Positions 1-6,631 of a stretch of 39,962 nucleotides of DNA are shown here, in pieces. The stretch's first letter is position 1. Each line of letters starts with the position of its first letter. Source of the stretch: a virus; the IMG/VR virus record IMGVR_UViG_3300036760_000952, positions 1 through 39,962 of that record, one strand, 5' to 3'. A model generated the notes under the pieces. That model worked only from the letters and a program-made list of their open reading frames with translations. It did no database searches and had not been told where the DNA came from. The position numbers were made by a program, and so were the translations under genes.

Positions 1-127
1 ATAAACGACTGGATTGACAGTGAAGGCAAGAAGCCCAAGAAAAACTATGCCGCCACTATTCGTATGTGGATAAAGCGCGATCGGGAGAATTCGAGGGTCG
101 ATACGAAGAAGTATCCTCCGAAAAAAG
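1..127. repeat. terminal direct repeat, left copy (circular closure)
   Basis: This stretch is identical to 39836-39962. An exact 127-base overlap at the two contig ends is what a k-mer assembler leaves when it walks round a circular or circularly permuted molecule, so I read it as closure of a circle of about 39,835 bp rather than a biological terminal repeat. The reading frame of the replication protein continues without interruption across the join, which supports closure. Confidence 0.93.
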
Positions 128-330
128 AAGACTGGCAAAAGGTGAATTACGCTAAGGCACAGGACATTAAGGCTAAAAACCCTATAAAATTAAAACATTT
201 GAATATAGATTGTTACTATGCAGCCAATAGGACGAGCCCAAACCTAGAAATTGACTTTCGAATAATTAATCCTGATGAGCTTTTGCAGCAAATCAGAAGG
301 ATATCTGATGTCCACGACCTCACAGAATGA
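1..330 (+). CDS. phage replication protein, C-terminal part (continues from 39194)
   Basis: This is the 3' part of a gene that starts at 39194 and crosses the contig join; joined, it encodes about 323 residues. The part here starts at the residues INDWID and carries a pattern typical of the C-terminal DnaD-like segment of phage replication proteins (NDWI, a Lys-rich linker, then an aromatic residue and WIKRD). The N-terminal half is a winged-helix domain (see 39194). Such proteins bind the origin and recruit host helicase loader or helicase; that role is inferred from the family pattern. The stop lies inside the next gene, which starts at 308, so the two are translationally coupled. Confidence 0.8.
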   Translation: MNDWIDSEGKKPKKNYAATIRMWIKRDRENSRVDTKKYPPKKEDWQKVNYAKAQDIKAKNPIKLKHLNIDCYYAANRTSPNLEIDFRIINPDELLQQIRRISDVHDLTE

Positions 331-727
331 GTCGCACTACCACCCTGATTTTGAGAGAAATAAAAAAAAGGCAATGGAAGTAGTCGAGCGATATGGAAAC
401 AATAGACCGGAGGGATTAACTATTTACGTGACTAGCCATGGATTTGGCTTAAGTTACAGGAATATTTTGCTAGTAAGGCGCGTGACGGCACAAGTGGTGA
501 AATTTAATCAAGACTACGATAGCTTTTGCGATGAGGCTAACAATGCTTGCGATATCTATCAGAGAATGGCTAAGGCTAAGAATAGATTGGTTCCTGACGC
601 ACAGAAACAGGCCAAGGAAGCTAAATCATCGAAGGGGAGCTATCATGGCATAGCTCGAAGATATTTGGACCGTGACGAGTCGTTACAAGAAGAAATGCCC
701 ACAAACCTCTTTCCTTACGGATATTGA
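308..727 (+). CDS. hypothetical protein coupled to the replication gene
   Basis: A 139-residue protein beginning MSTTSQNESHYHP. I chose the ATG at 308 because AAGG (297-300) stands about 7 nt upstream; an in-frame earlier start at 275 has no such site. It overlaps the end of the replication gene by 23 nt. It is rich in charged residues, has an Arg/Lys-rich C-terminal third and no membrane segment. Position directly after a replication initiator is where helicase loaders or accessory replication factors often sit, but I see no Walker motif and do not assign a function. Confidence 0.75.
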   Translation: MSTTSQNESHYHPDFERNKKKAMEVVERYGNNRPEGLTIYVTSHGFGLSYRNILLVRRVTAQVVKFNQDYDSFCDEANNACDIYQRMAKAKNRLVPDAQKQAKEAKSSKGSYHGIARRYLDRDESLQEEMPTNLFPYGY

Positions 728-743
728 AGCTGTGGGCACAGGG

Positions 744-947
744 TTAGACTTTCCGGGTGAACTGCTGGGCGAGTATCTCTCTTAGGTCAGCCCATGCATG
801 AGCGCATCCTTCGGTTTCGAAATAAAAGGCGCTCTTCTCATTGATAATATATCGTCCAGCATCATATATGCCGTTCTTAATACCTGATGCTTTTGCATCT
901 TCCAATTCTTTCTTATATGTGTCCCAATCTAGCGTTACGTGTTTCAT
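744..947 (-). CDS. hypothetical protein (67 aa)
   Basis: A 67-residue, mostly polar protein (MKHVTLDWDTYKKELEDAK). AAGGAG lies about 7 nt before the ATG. Its ATG overlaps the stop of the preceding gene as ATGA, so it is the last gene of a tightly coupled five-gene minus-strand operon (1941 to 744). It converges with the gene ending at 727. No family recognised. The operon sits beside the replication gene and reads against the structural genes, a typical place for early host-takeover genes, but that is only inference. Confidence 0.7.
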   Translation of the reverse strand: MKHVTLDWDTYKKELEDAKASGIKNGIYDAGRYIINEKSAFYFETEGCAHAWADLREILAQQFTRKV

Positions 948-1201
948 TCATAGCTCCTTTTTACAATTATTTTTCTATTGTCATCAGGGAATCTTGACAA
1001 TTGCAAGTTAATCCCTTCTGCTAATGCTTCTAGTGTTTCGTTAAACCCATCTTCAATATCCTCTTCTCCATGCGCAATCGCTTGCGCGATGATAAAAGTC
1101 AGCAGTGCTTTAAACTTACGGAGATTTTCAAATGAAGTGCCTCGAGTTATCATAAATATCCCTGCCACGACATCATCAAACTCTTTTTCATCTTCATCCA
1201 T
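944..1201 (-). CDS. small acidic helical protein, possible paralogue 3 of 3
   Basis: An 85-residue acidic, predicted all-helical protein (MDEDEKEFDD...). It is the weakest member of a possible tandem family with the two upstream genes (1194-1484, 1471-1752). All have a helical segment of similar spacing, a hydrophobic middle and a C-terminal segment ending in an amphipathic helix, but the residue match here is low. GGTGATTTAG precedes the start. Stop and start overlap with neighbours on both sides (8 nt upstream, ATGA downstream). Confidence 0.7.
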   Translation of the reverse strand: MDEDEKEFDDVVAGIFMITRGTSFENLRKFKALLTFIIAQAIAHGEEDIEDGFNETLEALAEGINLQLSRFPDDNRKIIVKRSYE

Positions 1202-1484
1202 CTAAATCACCTTTTTTGTCGGATGATTTTTCATTGTCAATTAATTTTTTAATTTTTAGACCTCGTAATAATTCTGTATCTAATATTTCTTTCATACGTT
1301 CTATGGTAGTTTTGGGATCTTTTTCAGTATTAAATGCTACTTCTAAAAGAGAAAGTAACGCTACTGTTTCGACCATTCTACTGCTGATAATATGTTGATA
1401 CTTATATAAAATATCCTTAATTTCTTCACGCAATACAGGTGCGATTATTTCCCAATATTTAGAATTATTTTCATTCTCTAGCAT
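1194..1484 (-). CDS. small helical protein, tandem paralogue 2 of 3
   Basis: A 96-residue protein that aligns by eye with its upstream neighbour. EIKDILYKYQ here matches EILDILKKYH there, followed by a similar hydrophobic helix, then (D)PKTTIERMKEILDTEL against NPKRAMELMSDAIKREL. AGAGGAATCAA precedes the ATG. It overlaps the upstream gene by 14 nt and the downstream one by 8 nt. The shared pattern indicates a gene duplication inside the operon. Function unknown; no catalytic motif or membrane segment is visible. Confidence 0.75.
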   Translation of the reverse strand: MLENENNSKYWEIIAPVLREEIKDILYKYQHIISSRMVETVALLSLLEVAFNTEKDPKTTIERMKEILDTELLRGLKIKKLIDNEKSSDKKGDLDG

Positions 1485-1752
1485 TTGATTCCTCTTTTTC
1501 TTCGGCTTGTGCTTTAAATTCAGGTGCTAAAGACAATTCACGCTTTATGGCATCAGACATCAGCTCCATGGCACGTTTAGGATTTGGTGCGCTCATAAAC
1601 GCTAATCTCGCAACCAACGATTGCACAGCACTCAGTATCATATTTGGGTTAAGATGATCGTGATACTTTTTTAGAATATCTAATATTTCTCCACCCATCA
1701 TCTTTGCATAGACATTCGCTAATCGCAATTTTTCGTCAGTATCTACTTCCAT
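1471..1752 (-). CDS. small helical protein, tandem paralogue 1 of 3
   Basis: A 93-residue protein starting MEVDTDEKLRLANVYAKMM, with AAGGAG 7 nt before the ATG. It holds EILDILKKYHDHLNPNMILS and NPKRAMELMSDAIKREL, both mirrored in the next gene, so the two are diverged duplicates. Predicted helical, with an acidic C-terminal tail (AEEKEESNARE). Function unknown. The copy number suggests a protein that works as a hetero-oligomer or that diversified against host targets; that is inference. Confidence 0.75.
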   Translation of the reverse strand: MEVDTDEKLRLANVYAKMMGGEILDILKKYHDHLNPNMILSAVQSLVARLAFMSAPNPKRAMELMSDAIKRELSLAPEFKAQAEEKEESNARE

Positions 1753-1761
1753 AAATTCTCC

Positions 1762-1941
1762 TTAGAATGTGTGTTTAGGGCTGGCATCTTCAATCTCATA
1801 GCCAAGCTTCTTGATGGTATCAATATTGGCTGAGGTGAATGTTTTATGGCCTGTCAAATCGCATAACAGTTGCGATCGCTCGCAAGCTGGGTACATTTTC
1901 TTTGTACCGTAAACTGTGCGTATGTCGATCTTGATCTTCAT
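1762..1941 (-). CDS. hypothetical protein (59 aa), first gene of the minus-strand operon
   Basis: A 59-residue ORF starting MKIKIDIRTVYGTKKMYPAC, with a strong AGGAGG site just upstream of the ATG. It lies directly downstream of a good sigma70-like promoter at 1973-2002 and is followed after 9 nt by the next gene. The N-terminal half looks like a beta-rich fold and the middle ACERSQLLCDLTGHKTFT is cysteine-bearing. No family recognised. Position and ribosome site make it a real gene despite its size. Confidence 0.7.
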   Translation of the reverse strand: MKIKIDIRTVYGTKKMYPACERSQLLCDLTGHKTFTSANIDTIKKLGYEIEDASPKHTF

Positions 1942-1972
1942 TTAGCCTCCTATTGGTATTGCTAATGACACT

Positions 1973-2002
1973 ACTATACATAAGGCCAATGATTATTTGC
2001 AA
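1973..2002 (-). promoter_or_regulatory. sigma70-type promoter of the minus-strand small-gene operon
   Basis: Read on the minus strand, TTGCAA (2002-1997) is followed by an 18-nt spacer and TATAGT (1978-1973), close to the TTGACA and TATAAT consensus. The first gene starts about 32 nt further at 1941. The site is in the divergent region that also serves the plus-strand terminase operon. Inferred from consensus only. Confidence 0.55.
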
Positions 2003-2017
2003 TGGGTAAATAAGAAA

Positions 2018-2026
2018 TCAGTCTGA
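2018..2026 (+). promoter_or_regulatory. repeated palindromic site TCAGTCTGA (copy A), terminase leader
   Basis: An inverted repeat TCAG-T-CTGA in a non-coding gap, followed by TATC on the right. The same 9-mer or a close variant occurs in the leaders of Ro60 (4797), the tail-appendage operon (23954), the nuclease gene (36936) and the 74-residue gene (37596). It is probably an operator for a phage repressor or part of a phage-specific promoter. Confidence 0.6.
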
Positions 2027-2112
2027 TATCTGTTTAGGCATGGGTGTGGGCAAGAAAATAGTTGTGTGAAAAAACGATGGGGGATAACTTGATGGAAATA
2101 AATTGAGGGATT

Positions 2113-2544
2113 ATGGGAGCACCAAAGGGCAGCAAAAATGCTTTAGGACACGGACCACCTCTTGGAAACAAAAATGCTGTGGGTCATGACGGAAGTAATG
2201 CAGGTAGGCCAAGAAAGGTAGTTGATGATGCAGCGATTATGGATCTGGCTAAGATTCATTGTACCAACGAAGAAATATGCCATATGCTAAATATTTCTGA
2301 AGATCTCTTAATTAGAAATTTTGAGGCGATCTTAAAGGAAGGAAGGGCCAACGGTAAGATGTCAGTGCGTCGGCAGCAAGTTAAGCTCCTCATGGAGGGT
2401 AATGCTACGATGGGGGTATGGCTCGGAAAAGTATACCTGAAGCAACGTGACCAAGATCCACCTGGAAGTAACAAAGAAGAATTGCCACCCATAGACGTAC
2501 CAATCGGCTCTGAGTGCCAACGTAAGCCAAAGAACGATGGCTGA
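2113..2544 (+). CDS. terS: terminase small subunit
   Basis: A 143-residue protein of the small-terminase type. The N-terminus has the MGAPKGSKNALG and GNKNA repeats common in this family. A central helix-turn-helix (about residues 48-75, CTNEEICHMLNISEDLL) would contact packaging-site DNA, and the segment GNATMGVWLGKVYLKQRDQ (about 95-113) is the usual C-terminal family signature. GAGGGAT precedes the ATG. It overlaps the large subunit gene by 8 nt, the standard TerS-TerL arrangement. Its job is to recognise phage DNA and bring the large subunit to it. Confidence 0.9.
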   Translation: MGAPKGSKNALGHGPPLGNKNAVGHDGSNAGRPRKVVDDAAIMDLAKIHCTNEEICHMLNISEDLLIRNFEAILKEGRANGKMSVRRQQVKLLMEGNATMGVWLGKVYLKQRDQDPPGSNKEELPPIDVPIGSECQRKPKNDG

Positions 2545-3865
2545 GTCAATACCAATACCCTATAAATTCACTCCACGCTTCTACCAAAAACCGTTCTTCG
2601 ACTATATGTATGCTCCTACACCTGCTAGGAAGCGTGCGATCCTTGTGTGGCATAGGCGTGCGGGCAAAGATAAGTGCGCATTCAACTGGCTAATCTTCTA
2701 TGCCCTTTTGAATAGGGGTGTGTACTACTACCTGTTTCCTAGCTATTCTCAAGGCCGTAAAGTAGTGTGGGATAATATTGATGATCACGGATTCAAGAAC
2801 ATAGATCATATCCCAAAAGTATATGTAGAGTCGATAAACAAAGTCCAGATGCAGATCACTTTAAAGAATGGAAGCATCATCCAGATCGTAGGTACCGATA
2901 ACTATGATGCGATCAGAGGTGTTAACTGTCATGGCATCATCCTATCTGAATATGCTGAGCACGATCCTCGTGCCTACGATGTCATCAGGCCTATAGTCGA
3001 TAACAACGAGAGCCCTGTAGTCTTTGTCTATACGCCTCGTGGCAGCAACCATGGTAAAGACCTCTATGATCGTGAAGTAAACAATAAAGATTGGTTTGTA
3101 TCTAAATTAGCCGTCTCTGATACTGGCGTCAAATCACCAGAAGAAATTGACATAATACGCTCTGAGGGTATGTCGGAGGACATGATTCAACAAGAATGGT
3201 ATGTATCATTCACCCTAGGCATACAAGGTTCCTACTATGCGAAATACCTCGAACAAGCCCGCGAAGACAAAAGAATTGCCAACGTCCCATACGACAGCTC
3301 AAAGCCCGTATACACGAGTTTCGACCGCGGCTTTGCATCAGCGGCGATTATCTTCTTCCAAGTCATTGGACAAGAAGTCCACGTCATCGACTACTACGAA
3401 TCACACAAAGAAGGATTGACTGATCATATCCGTATGATAAAGCAGAAGCCATACATCTATGAGAAGCATTTCGTCCCGCATGATATGGATATACACGAAT
3501 ACAGTCTGGGAATGAGCGCGCGTGAGATCGCTGGTGGATTGGGCGTAACTTTCACTGTCTTGCCTCGAGAGCATCGCATTGCCAAGGAAGAAGGCATCGA
3601 GGCCCTCAGAAGCATGTTTAATCGCCTCTGGATCGATCAAACCAAGTGTGCCTATCTCATTAAGGCTTTGGAGAACTATCGACGCAAATACGATGACAAG
3701 AAGAAGAAATACGATGAGATACCTTTGCACGATTGGTCGTCTCATGCTTCGGATGCCGCACGCTATATGGCTCAAGGAATTAAGTTACACCTCTCAGGCG
3801 ACAAAGGCGTAGACGATATCCAGGCTGAGTCGTGGTGGAAAAAATACAACCCGAGTTTTACATGA
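2537..3865 (+). CDS. terL: terminase large subunit (ATPase and nuclease)
   Basis: A 442-residue packaging motor. The ATPase domain has a variant Walker A, HRRAGKDK (residues 39-46), and a Walker B strand GIILSEYAE with catalytic Glu about 138. The RNase-H-fold nuclease domain starts at TSFDRGF (Asp about 263) and ends with HASDAARY (Asp about 406), both expected metal ligands; HVIDYYESH lies between. Length is at the short end for the family but both domains look intact. The ATG lies inside the small subunit gene. The stop overlaps the next start as ATGA. Confidence 0.95.
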   Translation: MAESIPIPYKFTPRFYQKPFFDYMYAPTPARKRAILVWHRRAGKDKCAFNWLIFYALLNRGVYYYLFPSYSQGRKVVWDNIDDHGFKNIDHIPKVYVESINKVQMQITLKNGSIIQIVGTDNYDAIRGVNCHGIILSEYAEHDPRAYDVIRPIVDNNESPVVFVYTPRGSNHGKDLYDREVNNKDWFVSKLAVSDTGVKSPEEIDIIRSEGMSEDMIQQEWYVSFTLGIQGSYYAKYLEQAREDKRIANVPYDSSKPVYTSFDRGFASAAIIFFQVIGQEVHVIDYYESHKEGLTDHIRMIKQKPYIYEKHFVPHDMDIHEYSLGMSAREIAGGLGVTFTVLPREHRIAKEEGIEALRSMFNRLWIDQTKCAYLIKALENYRRKYDDKKKKYDEIPLHDWSSHASDAARYMAQGIKLHLSGDKGVDDIQAESWWKKYNPSFT

Positions 3866-4056
3866 GAGAGAAAGCTGACAAAGACTTAAATGAATTGAAT
3901 GAGTGTTTCCAAGCTATTTTAGGTATTAAGGAAAAGTCTATAGCAGTTAAAAAAAGACTAAATAAGTTTGAGATATATTTTACCACTATAGACTTTGATA
4001 TGGTTATAGAGAGAATTTATACTGAAATTGGCAGAAACTCTATGAGGATAGACTAA
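3862..4056 (+). CDS. hypothetical protein (64 aa) coupled to terL
   Basis: A 64-residue charged helical protein (MREKADKDLNELNECFQ). I chose the ATG at 3862, which overlaps the terL stop as ATGA; the longer in-frame start at 3832 lies within terL and lacks support. It marks the end of the packaging genes. No motif, membrane segment or family recognised. Confidence 0.6.
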   Translation: MREKADKDLNELNECFQAILGIKEKSIAVKKRLNKFEIYFTTIDFDMVIERIYTEIGRNSMRID

Positions 4057-4214
4057 TGAACGCAGACGACTCAACCTCAAGCATTTTCATCCGCGCCCAT
4101 GCTCTGACACAAATCCTGACATCGTCAAGGCTCAGCTCCGTAATAAAAATAAGTATAACTCGCTTAAGGTTAGTGACATATGCTTACTATGAAGGAAATT
4201 TCGCTGAATATTAG
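4056..4214 (+). CDS. possible small ORF or gene remnant (52 aa)
   Basis: The ATG overlaps the previous stop as TAATG, and the ORF encodes 52 residues (MNADDSTSSIFIRAHAL...). The composition is unconvincing. The same bases in the frame two positions on read more like a real protein (NPDIVKAQLRNKNKYNSLK) but have no start and are closed by stops, so this may be a decayed gene fragment. Confidence 0.3.
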   Translation: MNADDSTSSIFIRAHALTQILTSSRLSSVIKISITRLRLVTYAYYEGNFAEY

Positions 4215-4251
4215 CAGTACATAACTTAGCCAAAAGAGGTCAGGGCAGTTT

Positions 4252-4326
4252 ATGATGGAGTCATACAAAGCAGCAGTAACTAAAGCTGCTGAGGCCAGTT
4301 CAGGAAGGTTTTATAAATATTTATAG
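4252..4326 (+). CDS. possible 24-residue peptide
   Basis: Short ORF MMESYKAAVTKAAEASSGRF plus four residues, with AGAGG about 11 nt upstream. It ends 13 nt before the next gene and could act as a leader peptide. Support is limited to position and a weak ribosome site. Confidence 0.25.
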   Translation: MMESYKAAVTKAAEASSGRFYKYL

Positions 4327-4339
4327 AGGAGAAAGCAAA

Positions 4340-4546
4340 ATGATTGAGAAAAAACTTGAATGGGTACCTTTGACAAAATGGAAAGAGCATTTCCAATATC
4401 CAAGCCAAGGGGCCATGCGCAACATCTGCGCTCGGCGACGCGACAACGGTGCAGAGAGCTTCTTGTCGCTAGTGCATGGTCGATTTTACGTGCACACTGA
4501 AAAATTTAATGAATGGATGGAGAAACAGTCTCACCTTAGGAGGTAA
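4340..4546 (+). CDS. excisionase-like DNA-binding protein (68 aa)
   Basis: A 68-residue protein with a strong GAGGAG site upstream. The layout WVPLTKWKEHFQYPS (helix and turn), then a basic segment CARRRDNG, then GRFYVHTEKFNEWMEKQ, matches small winged-helix excisionase/MerR-type DNA binders, in which the last part is the hydrophobic wing and the C-terminal helix. It could regulate local promoters; without an integrase in the window an excision role is unlikely. Family placement is by pattern only. Confidence 0.65.
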   Translation: MIEKKLEWVPLTKWKEHFQYPSQGAMRNICARRRDNGAESFLSLVHGRFYVHTEKFNEWMEKQSHLRR

Positions 4547-4548
4547 TT

Positions 4549-4644
4549 ATGAGACATTTAAAAGAAAGTAGAGAACGGCAGATCTATGAGCTCTCTAGGT
4601 GCAATAAGCATTACAAAATGGCGCACTTGCTCAGGTATCGTTAG
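4549..4644 (+). CDS. small basic peptide (31 aa)
   Basis: ORF MRHLKESRERQIYELSRCNK plus eleven residues, preceded by a near-ideal TTAGGAGG at the right distance, which is the main reason to call it. It is basic and helical, starts 2 nt after the excisionase-like gene and overlaps the next ORF in another frame. Function unknown. Confidence 0.5.
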   Translation: MRHLKESRERQIYELSRCNKHYKMAHLLRYR

Positions 4645-4765
4645 CGACTTTGTTATGTGCACACACAAGCTCACAGGCATTCCCTGTAAGGAGCTTATGG
4701 ACCAAGTCGTGGAAGATGCCAATGACCTTTTAGCGCAAGGCTGGGATGTCCCACCTGCCGCATAA
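4586..4765 (+). CDS. hypothetical protein (59 aa)
   Basis: ORF of 59 residues (MSSLGAISITKWRTCSGIVS...LLAQGWDVPPAA) overlapping the preceding mini-gene in a different frame. Three cysteines and an amphipathic C-terminal helix are visible. There is no strong ribosome site, so it probably depends on coupling to the upstream ORF. A longer ORF on the opposite strand over the same bases looks like a shadow. Confidence 0.4.
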   Translation: MSSLGAISITKWRTCSGIVSDFVMCTHKLTGIPCKELMDQVVEDANDLLAQGWDVPPAA

Positions 4766-4796
4766 CAAATCTTCTCGTCTACTATCCAAGAATAAA

Positions 4797-4805
4797 TCAA
4801 TCTGA
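4797..4805 (+). promoter_or_regulatory. repeated palindromic site TCAATCTGA (copy B), Ro60 leader
   Basis: Variant of the TCAGTCTGA palindrome with one mismatch in the left half. CATATTAC follows directly and could serve as a -10 region. It lies about 86 nt upstream of the Ro60 start, in a gap with no other gene, and suggests that Ro60, the Y RNA and the tRNA start a separate transcription unit. Confidence 0.5.
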
Positions 4806-4890
4806 CATATTACTGCACTTGGGTCGCTCTATGTGGCTTATATATTGGGTATATAAACTGGCCATATATGTATTTTTATCCAAGGTTTGT

Positions 4891-6456
4891 ATGAAGAATT
4901 ACATAAAATACTTAAATCCACCTCAATCACAGCCTATTCCTGGCGAAAACATGGTCAAGAATAATGCTGGAGGCTATGTCTACGCAATATCTGATCAGGA
5001 AGCCCTCGAGAGATTCCTTCTGCTGGGCTCGGAAGGCGGAACATACTATGTTTCAGAAGAAAAACTCACCCACGACAATGCCACACGAACTATTGAGAAC
5101 ATCAAGAAGGATGGAAGGCGTGTCCTTAACACAATCTTATCATTCTGTAGCGGACACAGAGCTCCCAAACACAACGCCATACTCTTTACCTACGCACTAC
5201 TTCTTACTTTCGCCGATATAGACGCACGGAAGCTTGCCTATTCATACATTTCTGAAATTTGCTACACACCAACACACCTCTTCCAGCTACTCACTTTTCT
5301 TAAGCCACTCAGAGGATGGTCACGCGGTCTTAGGAAGGCCGTTGCAAACTGGTACCTGTGTAAATCTGATGATAAGTTAGCCTATCAAGTCGTAAAATAC
5401 CGTTCGCGATCAGGCTACACACACCGTGACGTACTACGCCTATGCCATCCTAAGACAAGCGATGAAAGAACTAATCAACTCTACCGATATATGGTAGGGA
5501 AAGAATGTATACCTGACCTATTGCCAGAGATCATTAAAGGCTACGAGTATCTAAGGACCGTTGCAGCGATAAAAGACATACCAGAGGTAATCGAGAAATA
5601 CGGTCTCACTTGGGAAATGATCCCTAATGAAATGCTCAATGTGCAAAGTGTGTTAAAGTCGCTCCTGCTCAACATGCCCCTGAATGCCCTGATGCGCAAC
5701 CTCAATCGCTATGCATACATTGGCTTGACAGAAGGTCGCTCGCATGAAACACAGGTAATATGTGAGAAATTGTGCAGCCCTATGTTGGTTCTAAGAGAAA
5801 AAATCCATCCGATCAGTGTCATGCAAACTATTTGTACCTATCGTCAAGGACATGGAGACAAGGGAAATAAGTCTTGGCAGCCAAATCAACACATCCTCGA
5901 TGCCCTGCACGAAATGTACTCGCTAGCTATGCAGACTATTGCGCCCACAAACAAACGCATCCTAATAGGTGTAGACGTGTCAGGCTCTATGTCAGGTACA
6001 GACGTGGCCAATATGAGTATGACATGCTCTCAGATATCACTTATATTAGCGCACACTATGCTAAAGACAGAACCTAACGTAGAGATGATAGGATTCACGA
6101 CACAAGTTATGCTTTTACCTTTTGGCAAGCGCAACTCAATCGATGATTTGCTTCAAGCGCGCTTTCCTTCAGGTGGAACTGACTGCTCCATACCTATCGC
6201 CCATGCATTGATAACAGGCAAAGAATACGATGCTATCATTATTCTGACGGACTCTGAGACATGGGCCGGCAACGTGCATGCTAAAGTCGCGCTTGATCAA
6301 TACCGTAAAAGAATAGGCGTGCAGACAAAAGTCATAGAAATTGCCCTCGCAGCCAATCCATACACAAACTTTCCACCTGATCCCAACATACTTAGGATTG
6401 TAGGATTTGACGCGAGTGTGATAACAGTATTACAAGAATTTTTGGGTCGAAGTTAG
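4891..6456 (+). CDS. rsr: Ro60/Rsr-family TROVE RNA-binding protein
   Basis: A 521-residue protein with the two domains of Ro60 in order. The TROVE domain (about 1-345) is built of helical repeats and begins with the family-typical NNAGGYVYAISDQEALERF and GGTYYV. The vWA domain (about 355-521) has a complete metal site: DVSGS at 362-366, Thr about 430 in SGGTD, Asp about 454 in ILTDSETW. Length equals bacterial and animal Ro60. I chose the ATG at 4891 (AAGG upstream, MKNYIKYLN) over 4819, which would add a spurious hydrophobic leader. In Deinococcus, Ro60 is a ring that binds Y RNA and misfolded RNA, and the Y RNA links it to PNPase. A Y RNA gene follows within about 50 nt. Confidence 0.95.
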   Translation: MKNYIKYLNPPQSQPIPGENMVKNNAGGYVYAISDQEALERFLLLGSEGGTYYVSEEKLTHDNATRTIENIKKDGRRVLNTILSFCSGHRAPKHNAILFTYALLLTFADIDARKLAYSYISEICYTPTHLFQLLTFLKPLRGWSRGLRKAVANWYLCKSDDKLAYQVVKYRSRSGYTHRDVLRLCHPKTSDERTNQLYRYMVGKECIPDLLPEIIKGYEYLRTVAAIKDIPEVIEKYGLTWEMIPNEMLNVQSVLKSLLLNMPLNALMRNLNRYAYIGLTEGRSHETQVICEKLCSPMLVLREKIHPISVMQTICTYRQGHGDKGNKSWQPNQHILDALHEMYSLAMQTIAPTNKRILIGVDVSGSMSGTDVANMSMTCSQISLILAHTMLKTEPNVEMIGFTTQVMLLPFGKRNSIDDLLQARFPSGGTDCSIPIAHALITGKEYDAIIILTDSETWAGNVHAKVALDQYRKRIGVQTKVIEIALAANPYTNFPPDPNILRIVGFDASVITVLQEFLGRS

Positions 6457-6507
6457 AGGGTTATACCATATTTACCCCTCCAACAATTATTTACCTAAAT
6501 TATTTTA

Positions 6508-6626
6508 AGTGGGTCGAAGAGCATTGGTTATCTATTTTAATGTCGTATGTTCAACTCATACACGGCGAAAGCTGTTAGCTCAGTGGTAGAGCGTGAAACC
6601 TTACCAAGCTCATAAAATTACCTACT
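6508..6626 (+). ncRNA. yrlA: YrlA-type Y RNA (permuted tRNA-like)
   Basis: The region folds as a circularly permuted tRNA. Outer helix AGTGGGT (6508-6514) with ACCTACT (6620-6626). Second helix GAGC-A-TTGGT (6519-6528, bulged A6523) with ACCAAGCTC (6603-6611). Anticodon-stem equivalent TTTTA (6535-6539) with TGAAA (6594-6598). Five-base variable region ATGTC. T arm GTATG-TTCAACT-CATAC (6545-6561). Acceptor stem ACGGC-GAAA-GCTGT (6562-6575), closed by a GNRA loop. TA linker. D arm GCTC-AGTGGTA-GAGC (6578-6592). Bacterial YrlA RNAs have this order, with the ends forming the Ro-binding stem. GGGTCGAAGAGC at the 5' side resembles the GGUCCGA-type Ro site of Y RNAs. It sits 51 nt after Ro60. Ends are approximate. 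Confidence 0.9.
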
Positions 6627-6631
6627 ATTTT

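Noticed and set aside
1-127. Biological direct terminal repeats as in T7
   Set aside because: The repeat lies inside a coding gene and its length of 127 is a common maximum k-mer size in assemblers, so an assembly overlap is the simpler reading.
2256-2555. Minus-strand ORF opposite the small terminase
   Set aside because: It spans a well-supported terminase gene and has no ribosome site or recognisable content.
4340-4546. An excision/integration module around the excisionase-like gene
   Set aside because: No tyrosine or serine recombinase was found anywhere in the closed genome, and the tRNA-Asn is intact without a flanking duplicate of its 3' end.
4558-4800. An 80-residue minus-strand ORF opposite the genes at 4549-4765
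   Set aside because: No ribosome site, Ser/Thr-rich shadow composition, and plus-strand mini-genes with a strong AGGAGG cover the same bases.
6571-6611. A conventional tRNA starting GCTGTTAGCTCAGTGGTAGAGC
   Set aside because: The D arm is perfect but no matching anticodon stem, T arm or acceptor 3' strand follows before the tRNA-Asn. The missing T arm lies upstream instead, and the whole folds cleanly as a permuted Y RNA.
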